NCBI GenBank assembly: GCA_004431415.1
Contig: QPMI01000571.1
Location: 1-64,000 of the forward strand
Length of the DNA: 64,000 nt
Direction of reading: 5' to 3'
Origin: Cyanophora paradoxa
Taxonomy: Eukaryota; Glaucocystophyceae; Cyanophorales; Cyanophoraceae
Shown: piece by piece, positions 53,479 to 64,000 of the stretch
Position numbering within the stretch: the stretch's first letter is position 1
Layout of the letters: each line of letters begins with the position of its first letter
Notes under the pieces: model-generated
What the model saw: the letters and a program-made list of their open reading frames with translations, nothing else
Database searches by the model: none
What the model was told of the DNA's origin: nothing
Translations under genes and position numbers: made by a program

Positions 53479-56400
53479 CGTGCCCTGCGCCTCCTCCACA
53501 AAGCGGGCGCCCTTCTCCAAGAGGACAGCGCCCAGCTCGCGCGAGCCGCTCGTCCTCGCGTCCACCTGCCGCGCTCCGGTGTTACTCTTTTGCAGCAGAC
53601 GAGCTGGAGGAAGGGAGAGAGGGCGGGGGGGTGAGGGGGAAGGGGCGCACGAGGCAGCCGTCAAAGAGCTCGTGCTTCACCTCCGCGATGCGCCGCGCCG
53701 GGTACAGAACCTGCCGAGGCGAATCACATATCAAGACGGCGGGGGCGGTGGTAGGGGGCCGCACCGGCAGCGGCCCGAGGGGGTTGCTCCGCAGGGCGGC
53801 CAGCTCCACGTCCCACACGCAGACGTACCCCTCCCCGGCCGCGGCGACGCGCATCCGCTCCCCCTGAATGCGCACAAGGATCAAGCTTAAACTTAGAACC
53901 AACTGCATCGGCGTCGGCGCACCCCCGGGGCGAGGCGGGCGCAGGCTGCCCGCGGCACGCCCGCGCGCTGCCCGACGAGGAGGGCGGCCTCGCAGCCGCT
54001 CTCGAGGTCTAAGATCACGAGCGCCACCCGCACGAGCTCCTCGGCCCACATCGTCTCGAGCGGGCGAGAGCGCCGGAGCAGCACATAGCGCGCGCTGCGC
54101 TTCCCCCCCTGAGGCGTGGAATCTCATGATCAGCGACTTGCACAGAATTTTGACGCGGATCGCTAGAATGAAACAACGTCACCGAACCTGATCAAGCACG
54201 AAGTCTACGGTAGGCTGATACCGAGGAACGAGCATTCCCGACCATGAGATCTTCGATGGATCGACGTTGACGAGTTCGCGCTGGCCATTGACAAAGTCCA
54301 TCCAACTCTCGGACGTCGACAAGAACCCCGGCCACGCAAAGCTGTGCAATCCCTTCTTCGAAGCCGCGTCGAGAAGCAACAGCTTTCCCTCGTGATCAAT
54401 GTGACAAAGCAGCAATTTGCAAGGTCTCTCCCTTCTTTGCGCACAAGCAAGGGCATCTAATCAGTTAAACGAATTCGATTCACGTAACGGAACGCCATCG
54501 CGTACCTCGTTGGAGAGTGATCCGAGGGCCCTGCAACTCGAGGCGCCGCGCCACGCGAGCCGCGGGGTCGCCTCCAGGCTGCAGACAGCGAAGTCCAAGT
54601 GGTGGTGTGCTGTGGTGGACTCGTACTCTACGCCTTCGTCTTCCCTCATAGAACGTAATTCGCACGTGCACAACACGTTGACGGCAATTCGTGACTCGTC
54701 CTGATCACGATAATCGTCACACGCGGCAATGCAACAGAGACCTAAAACGGACGCGCACGCATGCGCACCAAGAATACTGCTTTCACGAACTGGATATCGA
54801 AAGAAAAACCAGTATACATACTGCCGTCGCCTATAAATTTGGCGATGTGCAGCTTCTCGAGATGGTCTCTCAAGGGTTTGCGGTCGACAAGGCGCCCGAG
54901 AGATACCCCGCTCCGCAGATCCCAGACTTCGGGACCGTCCGATCCGAGAAAGACCGCCCTTCCGCCGTCCTGCCGGACGTTCAGTCAGATCGTAATTTCC
55001 CGTCTGGCGGAACTATCGATTTCACAGACACTCACCGCTGAAACTGCCACAGGCGCGCCATGATCGATAGCACACTCCAGCAGCACCGAATCCGACTCGA
55101 TTTCAGCGCACCACTCGACTTCTGTGGTTTCTTGCTCAAGCCTCGTCATCGCGATCCTGCAGCCTTTTGCATCGCGGTCCACGGTGAGCGCCCTGCGTCC
55201 CTGGGGAAAAAGATGTAAGCGATCTGTGATTGGTTCCGTAAATGCACTAGCGCTTCGATTCGGAGCTATATATCTGTAGCTATCTGTGATTGGTTCTGTA
55301 ATTCGGTTCGCACTCCGCCATCAACTGCACAGATGAAGGTCGATTCGACATCGTCAATGCTCCGTCCGGAAGTGAGGTCCTAAAGACGCGCCACCTTGTC
55401 CGAGCCAAGCCGCAGCTGCTCGCGATCCTGCACCAGGATCAAATGGCGAGCCGCTTAGAGCCTGAGCTGCAGAAAAGGAGGGCGAACCGGTGAGAGGCAA
55501 AGGAAGCGGATGGCATTGCCGCGAGACACGCGCTCGAGGGGGCGCAGCTGCTTCCGGGTTAGCGGCCAGATGCGGAGCTCCTGCTCGCTGGCCGACACGA
55601 TGGAGTTGCATTCCTAAGTCGGTGGCATCGATATTATTTCGGATCAGAAGGAAAATGTGAGAGCCCGTGGGGATGCGGACCGGCAGGAAAGCCACGGCCC
55701 GGATTCCATTTCGGTGGCCCGAGAAGCGATACAGCTCAACTCCTGTGCCCAGATCCAGTAAACTGATTGTCCTGTCAGTGTTAGCGATAGCCGCTTGAAC
55801 ACCGTCCTGCGCTCGAAAAGTCAGAAGGCAAGCGAGTCTTGCACCTGAATGAGCACACGCGCACCGGCGATATAGCGGATAGCTGCCCGTCTTTCAAACG
55901 GGATCGCCAGAGCGCGTCTGGCGATGCGATGAGGCAGACGCTGCTCCAAGGGTCGACTCTCCACAAAGTCGAAAACACGGAGCGCCGATTATCTGCTTTC
56001 TCCGAGTGGACTGTCAAGATGCAGCGGCCGTCCTGTTAAGAGACAAAGCGCAGAAAAAGATCGTGGTGATTAAATTTACATGTAAACACGCTCGCAACAA
56101 TCAGCAGACCCCGCTCAGCTGCACAGAGTTTGGGTTGACGTCGGGGAGCGTGTGTTGCCCGAGAAGCTTCATCGATATCTGCATTTTTTCATTTTCTATG
56201 CTGAAATCGTAGACGCGGACATGTGCGTTGGCATCGCTTGGGTTTCGCAGTTGTTCAATGTTAAGAGCCAAAAATCGCTGACAGTCCTGCCAAATGATCA
56301 AAAGATGCATAGGTTAAATACGACATCGATTACAAGTTAAAAAGCAAGATGAAACGCACCTTCGAGAAGACTGCCGAAGTGGGTTCATCGAATTGCAGTC

Positions 56401-59400
56401 GATGGAGCAAGGCCCCCTGCTCCAGGTCCCACAGCGCTAGGACGGCGCCGAACGTGGTCAATGCCCGGGACCCATGCATATGGCCATCCTGCGGTTGTTT
56501 CAGAGCGCCGCGTTTAGAGAGAGGCCAGAGCGGCTAGCTCGCACCGGCGCGAACTTCACGCTTTGCAGCGTAAATCTGTGCGGGACAAAGGCCCTGTCAT
56601 CGTAGTCGTCGTACAGGTCTTCGTCCGTCAGGCCCAGAAGAGTTCGGTAGTCGATGTTGGTCAGCTTTTTCGCATTCATGTCGTAGACTCGCAACATATC
56701 GTCCGCCCACATTACGCGGGAGCCGTCCTGGGCGCGATTTCGGGTCTCAAGATCTAGAGATTGCGCGGCAGCTTGGGCGATCAGAATCAACAGCGCCTAA
56801 TTATAAGCACCTGCGACACGTCGAGAGGAATATGCCGGTATTGCTCCCCGACCGGTCCGAAACAGCACCGTTTGATCATTGTCTTCGATTGCACGTCCCA
56901 AACGGCGAACTCTAATTTTTCGCCGCCGTTCGCAATGAACTTGCTTCCCTCGGTCAGAACTCTCCGCCCGTTCTGTGCAGCTTCCACGATCAGTTACGCT
57001 AATTGTAAGAATGGATCGAATACTATGTAAGATTAATGCAGAGGAGCGAAAGCGCACGAGCAGAGGAACCACGCGTCTGATCTTGTACTCGCAACCGCAT
57101 AGGGCGGGTTCGGCAACGACGGCGCAGCCGTCGAGCCTTGCGCCGCGCAGGTCGGCCCCCGCGAGGTTCGCCTCCTGCAGGCCGCAGCCCGTGAGGTCCG
57201 CGTCCCGCAGGTCCGCCCCCGCCGCCTCCAGGCGCTGCAGGTCCGCCCCGGGCACCCGCACGCCCCGCAGGCATCTGCCCGCGAAGCTGAATCCCGCTGC
57301 GCGAAGCGGACCACCCGTCAGGATTGATGAGAGGACACCAGCACGCGACACGAGCTCGAGGCCCCGCACCGCAGTTCAGGATCGTCATCGCGTTCGCCGA
57401 AGCGATGAGGTCCTCTTTCGTTGCATGCGGCTCGCGGCTCCGCTCCATGAGTCCTAGCAGCTTCTGCGCGCGCTTGGTCAGTACAGAACACGATATAGGT
57501 TTCGAAATCAGGCGGACATCACAGTACGGCTGGTCGCCGCGGCAGCAGTCGGCGAGGAACTCGAGGATCTTCGGCTCGTTGGTAAGGAGGCTGCACGGCG
57601 CTTCGATTCAGAGGATTTCGAGGATTAGTGCACAATTTTCGATCGCGGACGCACAATCTGCGGATCAGGCCTTTGCCTTCAGTGGACCACATGCTAGGAA
57701 GGCGCCCTCGACGGACGCCGTTGCCGCTCTTCTCAAGCTCTTGCCGCGCGATGGCCTGCAATACACATGTCGGAATGATGCGCGCGTCTGGGATGCGCAC
57801 ATGCATCCAATGGCTTCGAACATGCAGCGCACCTCCTCATACATCTCTTCGGCGACGAAGAACTCGAGCAGCGTCTGCAAGCGGCGTCGTGGGCAATCGC
57901 GAGCGGAACCCATGCAGCCGTAAGGTGCGGACCTTGTGAAGGAAGCGGACGTGAACTTCGGAAGAACCGTCAGGGGACTCCGTGGCGGCTCCGGATCCGG
58001 AGATGGAGAGCGGGCAGTGCTCGCGGATGAGAGCCAACTTCGCACTCTCTTGATTTTGCATGAGATCGATGCACGCTGCGAGCGGGCCGCCGGCAGTTGC
58101 AGCTGCCGCGTCTGCGTTGCGATCGCTGCTGGCCTCTTGATCCGCCGCTGCTGGAGACCTCCGCGTCCAGTTGGCGAAGTCCAGCTCCGGCGAGGAGTAT
58201 CGAAACTCGGACACATTCGCCTGCAGTCGCTCAGATTGTGTCTGTTTACGGCAAGCGCGCATTAAAATATTCCCACCTCGAACATGGCCGATGCGAGATC
58301 TTTGCAGAAGTTACGGCCGCACTTCTCAAAATCTTTTCCTCTCCAGCTCCGAACGACGCCGTGCGCGTGCCCTTCGGGATTATCCCTTACGCGATTCCAT
58401 TCCCGCTCGAACCAATGCTGAAAGAGCGATAAATAAGATAAGCTACACTGTCCAGCGGCCACGAAAGCGCGTTCACCTCGACGAACGCATTGTAGAGTTC
58501 GCGAATCGTGAGCAACGACCCAGCTGGACCATCCTTGGCACTCTTCCTGCTCGGGTCTCACTCTTTATTTCGAACAATTTGCACCAAGGCGGAAAAGAGT
58601 ACGAACCGCGCAGAAACGATTTTCGGCAGCGTGCGGGCCACCATACTGTGAATTGCGCAATTTCGCAAGTGTTAGATGGCATCCAAACGAGAACGCAAGG
58701 ATTTGAAGGAGCATGCTTCAGTGTGAACGGGTTCTCGATCAGAGAGAGCGTGCCCGGGACGCGCTTGATGTGCGAAAGGTACTCTTCTGCCGTCCAGTTG
58801 CACTCGCAATCCCGGGTCTCCGCTGGCAGCTTCGCGAACTGCTTGAAGTATTCCTCTACCTGTGGCACGGACGGACCGCGCTGTTAGCGGTGCAGAAAAC
58901 GTGACTCGAGGCCGGCGACGAGGCACCTGCTGTGCATCGAAGGGGTGCGTGCAGAGCTGGTCGAGCGCTGCCTGCGACGGGGCGAAGAGCTCCTTGTAGT
59001 CGTCCCGGACCGCCAGCAGCGAGCTGCGGCAGGTGACGACGACCGCCGAAGCCCAGTTCGCGAGGTCGTTCTCCGGCCACAGGCGCGGCGGCGGCCCGTC
59101 GCGGCAGTCCAGCTCATCGTACGCATCCAGCAGCAGCACCAGCCCGCGGCTGGCGCGAGAAGTGAGGCGGACGTGCACGTGACCGATAGGAGGCGGCGAA
59201 ATGCACGGTACGCACGTCGATTTGATGTTCTCAAGCTCCTCTTTGGGGACTCCCATCGCTTTTGCCGCCTTCGCACGCAATTTAGTGGCCACTTTGGCCC
59301 GCCCGAGCCGCGGGAGCCGCAGAAGGCACGTCACGGGCAGCCGCGCATCGCCACGCGGCGGCCGCCCGTGCGTGCGCCGCCACTGCTCGCAAGCACGGCG

Positions 59401-62400
59401 GTGGAGGAACGCGAGGAAGGTCGACTTGCTGGAGCCGGGCTCGCCCGCAATGAGCAGCGCTCGCGGGCCGCCCGCCACGGCGCCCGGCAGGGCGCGAGCG
59501 AGGACGTCCGCCGCGTGAGTGTGGAGGTCGACGATTTTGGTGCGCGCGAGGTCCGTCGTGGCCTTTGGCGGCACGTACAATGCCACGGCCTCGCGCAGGT
59601 CCTTCTTGTTCAGCTCCCGCCCCGCGTACTGCACGCTTGTAAGCAAAGAAATAGCGTTCACGCTAGGCGGGTGGGCGCACATTGTACAAGTCCTTCCGGC
59701 GTTTGGCCTCGTCAGGGTCGCCTTCAAGGCTCCGCTTGAGCGCGATGCCGAGCAGTAGCGACGGGCCCGCGGCGCCGACCGCCGGTTCGACGAGCCTTGC
59801 GCAAGGCGAGCGGGGCAGCGTCTGCTTCGGCCTGAAGCCGCCGGCCGCGAGGTCCTGCTGGCGAATCAGCCACGAAGTGCACCGGGAGCGCGTGCACAGG
59901 CAGACGCACGGCCAGCGACACCCGAAGGAGCGATGCGGCGGCCTCCGCGGAGTCACAGGACGCTCGGTCCTCTTTGCGTGCCAGCCGCCCCAGCTGCTCG
60001 GCCGCCGTCGCCGCCGCAGCCCCGCCGCACTCGGACGCTGCAATGCTCAATAACGCCCGCGCGGCGACCGTGGCCGAGTTGACCGCCGCCTCCCGCGCCG
60101 CCTTCTTCGCCCCCGGCGCTGGCGCGTTGGCCGCGGCAACTGCAGCCTCCGCCAGCGCGCCGGCGATGTCGACAGCCGCCAGCGCCGACGCATTGTCGCC
60201 TCCCGCGGCCTCTACCGCCTGCACAGAAGTCGAACCAGCACAGGCGGCAGACTTAGAGCAGGACGGAAGATGTCCGCACCAAGACGAGGGCAGCGGCGAG
60301 GGCGGCTGCAAGCTTCGGCTGAGCGGCGACCGCAGATAGCCTTGGCATGGTTTGTCCATTGGTGCTGGCTTGATCCATCGCATTCAGGACCATCCGCAGC
60401 TCCTCCATGTGGCCTCCTTCCGCCAGCGCCGTCAGCAGCCGCGCCGGACGGTACCTGCAAGAAGAATAAGAGGCAAAGGCGTCAGCACGACATGGCGGGA
60501 CCATTTTGGCACTGCAGCGCACCAGCACTTCTTGCCCTGCGGCCCATTGGAGCCGATGAGGCGGCCGAGGTCGCTCCACAGCTGCCGCGCTTCCGCCCCA
60601 ACGTTCTCTCCAGCCAGTGCGTCCTATGGCGCGGTCAGGCGTGAGAATACGAAAGAAAGTATAACGGCCCGCGCACCTTGACAAAGACGGCGAGTTCGAT
60701 GAGCGTCGAGACGCCGAAGGTGCTGACGCCCTCCCACACTTTCTGCCCCACGCGGACCAGCCCTGCCACGATCCGCCCTGCTTGCTGTCATCGTGTGGCG
60801 CGGCCGCGTGAAGCGCATGCAAAGAGCGCACCGGCGGCTTTGACGCGAACAAGCGCGTCTTGCAGGGGGTCGTAGTTCGAGAGCGCGGCTGCCAGCGCCT
60901 GCCGCGCGACGCTCGCCACCGCCTCGGCCCGCCACCAGCCGCACTTCTCGAGCTTGCGGAGCAGCACGTCGAGCTCTTGAACCTCCCCCTCGTAGTCCAG
61001 CCTGCCCCTCTCTTGAGGATGCTCCCCGTCGTCCTCGTCTGCCGCCAGCTGCACATCAGACAGGCACTGCCGGTGAGGACCGCACGGCGCACCAGTTGCG
61101 GCGAACTCGGCGCCGTCGCTCGTCGAGTCGAACGCAGCAAGCACCGCCGGCACGAGCCGCAGCGCCACGAGCGCGTTGGCGTCTGCCGGCGTCAGTTTCG
61201 TGCCATATTTTTTCACCTGCGCAGAGTGCTCAGCGGCGGAGGGCAATCGGCGAGATATGCAACCCGCCTGCTCAATGCAGAACGTGACGAGATCCGACCG
61301 GTGCTTAGAGTTGAGCGTCCCGCGCGGCAACCGCCCGAGCACGGCGACCAGCGCCCCGATGCGCTGCGTTGGAATTCTCTCCAGCACCGTCTCGTCCTTC
61401 AGGAGCAGTAGAACCTCAAGCAGCTGCGCGCGCCGCAATCAAGCGCGGCCTCTGCCGCTCCGAGCGGGCCCGACGCACGCGGAAGCAGAGCTCAGGATCG
61501 CCCGACCGCACGACGGTGCACGCTTCTGCGATCGCTTCGGGGCGATGCCGCTCGGGCTCTGCGAACGCATCCAGCGCTGCGCACGCGGACGCGCTTAGCC
61601 TCACAGATCCGCCACGCAGGCACTCGGAAGCGCACCACAGAAGCAGGCCTCCTTCACCTCCGCGAGGGCTGCTTCTAAATCACCGTTCAAGACTTCTGCC
61701 ACGAAGGGCACCCGCCGCGCCCGCTCTAACGCCTCCGTCGGAGCGCCCGGCCGCGTCGCCTCCCGCAGCAGGCCGCACAGGCCCGCGAGCTGCCCGACCG
61801 ATGAGGCCCCCTCCAGCGCGTGCAGAGAGACGAGCTCGCCCAGGTCCGCCACGCAGCTCGGTGCGCGCGCCTTCGACGGAGTCGGAACGGCAACTGGCGA
61901 CGCATTTGCTGCTGCAGCTGCACCTGGAGCTGGAGCGCTAGCTGAAATTGGAGACTTTGAAGCATGCGCAGCTGCAGACGCATGGCCATGCATATGGGCA
62001 CGGGATGCCGCGGCCGCTGCGTCCTCGGGATTCGAGTTCGCTGCGTCCGCAGATACAGGAGCCTCCGGCTTGCTGCCCGATGCGGTTTGCTCGTCGGCCG
62101 CGAGGCTGATCGCTACGTCGGAAAGGTCGGCCCGCTGCGCGGCATCGCTGCCGGCGTTCCGCTGCTTCTCCGCGACAGCCGCGGGCTCCACACGTGCCCG
62201 CTCTGGCGAGCCCACGGACTTCCGCGCTGTCGTAGTGGTCGCCTCCTGCCCGCGGTCAACCCGAAGGAGGCCGATGTCCCGCCCGCTCTCCGCTGCAGGT
62301 CGCAATGAGCGCATCGCGGCGACGAGCGCCCGCGCATCGCACCCTTCGCAGAGGACTTGGGCGTCTGCCGCTGTACGTCCTCCGCCGCGCGTTTGCAGCA

Positions 62401-62470
62401 CGCGCTGCCCATCTCTAGATCTTCCGGGGCGCTGCTGCGAGCGCGGCCGAAGCTGGAGTGCGAGTGCCAT
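53365..62470 (-). CDS. NLR-like STAND protein: helical N-terminus, NACHT NTPase, pentapeptide repeats, WD40 propeller
   Basis: Many exons; ATG at 62470, TAG at 53365-53367. Order: Ala-rich N-terminus with helical repeat stretches (LVSLHALEGASSVGQLAGL, LLEVLLLLKDETVLERIP, RLLTALAEGGHMEELRMVL). Then a NACHT domain follows: Walker A GEPGSSKSTFL (about 59460-59420), Walker B GLVLLLDAYDEL (about 59150-59110), sensor VVVTCRSSLL, and LSLIENPFTLK plus RELYNAFVE downstream. Next are helical repeats (LLEFFVAEEMYEEVRCMFEA, KILEFLADCC), pentapeptide repeats ADLRDADLTGCGLQEANL (about 57300-57120) and WD40-type blades at about 57000-53700 (EFAVWDVQSK, LRVYDMNAK, VLALWDLEQG, ISLLDLGTG, LRIWPLTRK, VCVWDVELA). 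The C-terminus has an alanine run. By family knowledge STAND proteins sense a ligand through repeats and oligomerise via the NTPase. The ligand is unknown. Donors are mainly GTGCGC. Some exon ends remain open. Confidence 0.72.
57120..57300 (-). other. Pentapeptide-repeat block in the NACHT-WD40 gene
   Basis: Consecutive A(D/N)LxX units (GADLQRLEAAGADLRDADL, then CGLQEANLAGADLRGARLDG) fit a pentapeptide-repeat right-handed beta-helix of about two to three coils. It sits between the NACHT-associated helical repeats and the WD40 blades. Confidence 0.75.
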
Positions 62471-62751
62471 GCTGCGCTCTCACTCGGATCGTCGCAGGGG
62501 TGACGGCAGGAAAACCAAGCGGCGCGGCCGCGAAGACGCTGTACCCGACCAAAACCGGCTTGAAGGCTTGGCGGATCAAATTTCGTCGCGCGCGCGCGCC
62601 GCGGCGCGTTACGGCATCGCTTGCGAAACACTAGATCTGCCGCTAGCTATTTGTTCACGACAGCGTTTTCTAGCCTGCAGGCCACGGCCTATTGTTAACG
62701 TTACAGCACAACGGTGTCGCGTGCCGACCGCGGGCGGGCGGCGCGCTGGTA

Positions 62752-64000
62752 CTAGTGGGACCCCAAAGCGGCGGCGGCGGCAGCGGCGGCGGCGGCGGCT
62801 CGGCGGCCCTTGGCCTTGGACATCCCCTCCTTCGTCTCGCGGAGCACGTGGTCGATCATCTGCACCCGCCTGCGCGCGCGCAGCGCCGCCCCCCAGCCCC
62901 GCGCCCTCAGCTGTGCCGAGCGAGGGGGCGGGGGCGCGCGCGCGCACTTGGACTCTTCCTCCGCCACCTCCGCCTGCGGAAAACCAAGACCTAGGCGTCA
63001 GATCCGAGCCCAAGCCAAGCCGAGCTAAGCGAGCGCTAGGTACGAAGTCTCAGCGAAGCGCGCGCCATCTTCGCGAAGGCCTCGCGGAGGCGGCCGAGGC
63101 GCTTCCAGTCGGTGACGTTCTCGAGGGCGCGCTCGAGCTCCTCGACCTGCGCCCGCTTCTCCGCCACGCCCTGCAGGAGCTCCTCCTTCTCCCGCAGGAG
63201 TGCCCCCAGCTTGTTCGCCAGGTTCTGCCCCGCTCTCGCGCGTGAGTCCGCGGGACGGGAAGCTTAAGGCGGGGGGCACGGGTCGGGGCGCGCCTCGAGG
63301 TTCGTCTCGAGGGTGCCGCGCCGCCCGCGCTCCTCCTCCAGCTTCTGCGGCCGGGCTCGAACCAAGGCAAGGCGAGATCAAATTCAGATCAAATCTCCGA
63401 CTGACCTGCTGGATCTCGGCGAGGGCCCGCTCCTGCTCGGCGTGCTGCCTCTGGAAGGCGGCCCGCTCCTGCGCGACCGCCGCCTCCCGCTCCGCCAGCG
63501 CCGCCTCCGCCCGCCGCAGCTCCCGGATCGTCTCCTGCTCCCGCCGCTCCGCCGCCTCCACCGCGCTCTTCAGCTCCGCGTTCTCCTCCTGGTAGCGCCC
63601 CACCTGCCTCGTGAAAGCCGACGTGATCTGCGCAGACCGGGGCCCCTGAGCTCAGCCAAGAAGACTTCTACCCCCGCACAAGAGAGAGATCTAATTTTAG
63701 CACCTCGTGGAGGTCCTGGGTGAGGGCCTCCTTCTCGCGGCGCCGGGCCGCCTCCTTCTCGGCGAGCTCGTGGTGGAGGGCCAGGACCCTGCAGGCAGGC
63801 CCGGCCGGCCGGCCCTCAGCTCCCAAGCAGCCGGCTACTAACAAATTTTAGCGCGCACTGGGTGTCCATGCCGAGGGTCTCGCTGTGGAGGAGGGCGACC
63901 TTGCGCCGGTACTCGTCCGTCTGCGACTTGATCCGCTCGAGCTCGGAGCCGAACTCGACCATGATGGGCGGCCGGCAGTCGTGGGGCACGCCCCCGGGGG
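62752..64000 (-). CDS. Coiled-coil protein, 5' end beyond the right edge
   Basis: Exons on minus, all in phase: 63853-64000 (partial), 63704-63788, 63406-63627, 63294-63344, 63066-63224, 62948-62973, 62752-62869 (stop TAG at 62752-62754). The product is almost entirely heptad-like and charged: ELERIKSQTDEYRRKVALL, EKEAARRREKEALTQDL, RYQEENAELKSAVEAAE, LLREKEELLQGVAEKRAQVE. It ends with QMIDHVLRETKEGM and an 11-residue alanine run. I cannot name the family. Axonemal, cytoskeletal or vesicle-tether roles are all possible. Three of six introns are GC-AG (62974..63065, 63225..63293, 63789..63852). It lies 281 bp upstream of the NACHT gene on the same strand. Confidence 0.72.

Noticed and set aside
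1-64000. CRISPR array, tRNA or rRNA genes, bacterial operons
   Set aside because: No regular spacer-repeat array, no cloverleaf with a GTTCRA arm in the right context, and no ribosomal sequence recognised. All genes have eukaryotic splice structure or domain types.

Overview
The window is nuclear DNA of a GC-rich, intron-rich microbial eukaryote, most likely a protist or microalga; I cannot place it further. Short introns (mostly 45-110 bp) break up nearly every gene. The gene content is eukaryotic: a GID/CTLH E3 subunit, an F-box protein, a REJ/GPS protein and a NACHT-WD40 protein. An unusually large share of introns start with GC (consensus GCGCGY) instead of GT. In the four genes where I phase-checked every junction, 13 of 41 introns are GC-AG. 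A high GC-AG share is recalled for haptophytes such as Emiliania and for dinoflagellates, which makes such a lineage a candidate only.

Layout. 0-4 kb: an unrecognised multi-exon gene running off the left edge and a small Cys-rich gene, both on minus. 4-6.4 kb: palindrome-rich spacer. 6.4-16.7 kb: a compact gene cluster. It holds a WDR26/GID7 homologue (minus) divergent from an F-box protein (plus, 49 bp between start codons), a multi-pass GT-C-like membrane protein (minus), and a DJ-1/PfpI-family protein (plus) that lacks the catalytic cysteine. 16.9-23.6 kb: a repeat island with a 13-bp satellite, a nested array of about 148-bp units, 272-bp duplications with a strong hairpin, and two copies of a poly(A)-tailed retroposon. 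One of those copies has a perfect 10-bp target-site duplication.

23.9-47.95 kb is dominated by two giant convergent cell-surface genes. The plus-strand gene encodes seven CUB-like modules joined by Pro/Ser linkers, then a transmembrane helix and a cytoplasmic tail. The minus-strand gene (about 15.5 kb) encodes a signal peptide, beta-sandwich and Cys-rich modules, a filamin-type repeat, a REJ-like region, a GPS motif and one C-terminal hydrophobic segment. Together they look like an adhesion or recognition pair, but that pairing is inference.

48-52 kb is palindromic, repeat-rich spacer with a third, 5'-truncated retroposon. At 52-53 kb is an intronless multi-pass membrane protein. 53.4-62.5 kb is an NLR-like STAND gene (helical N-terminus, NACHT NTPase, pentapeptide repeats, WD40 propeller). 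A coiled-coil gene runs off the right edge.

Two indels interrupt otherwise well-conserved frames: one missing base in the WDR26 homologue and four extra bases in CUB module 7. They may be assembly errors or real lesions. Exon structures for the WDR26, F-box, DJ-1 and coiled-coil genes were checked for phase. Those of the giant genes are only outlined.
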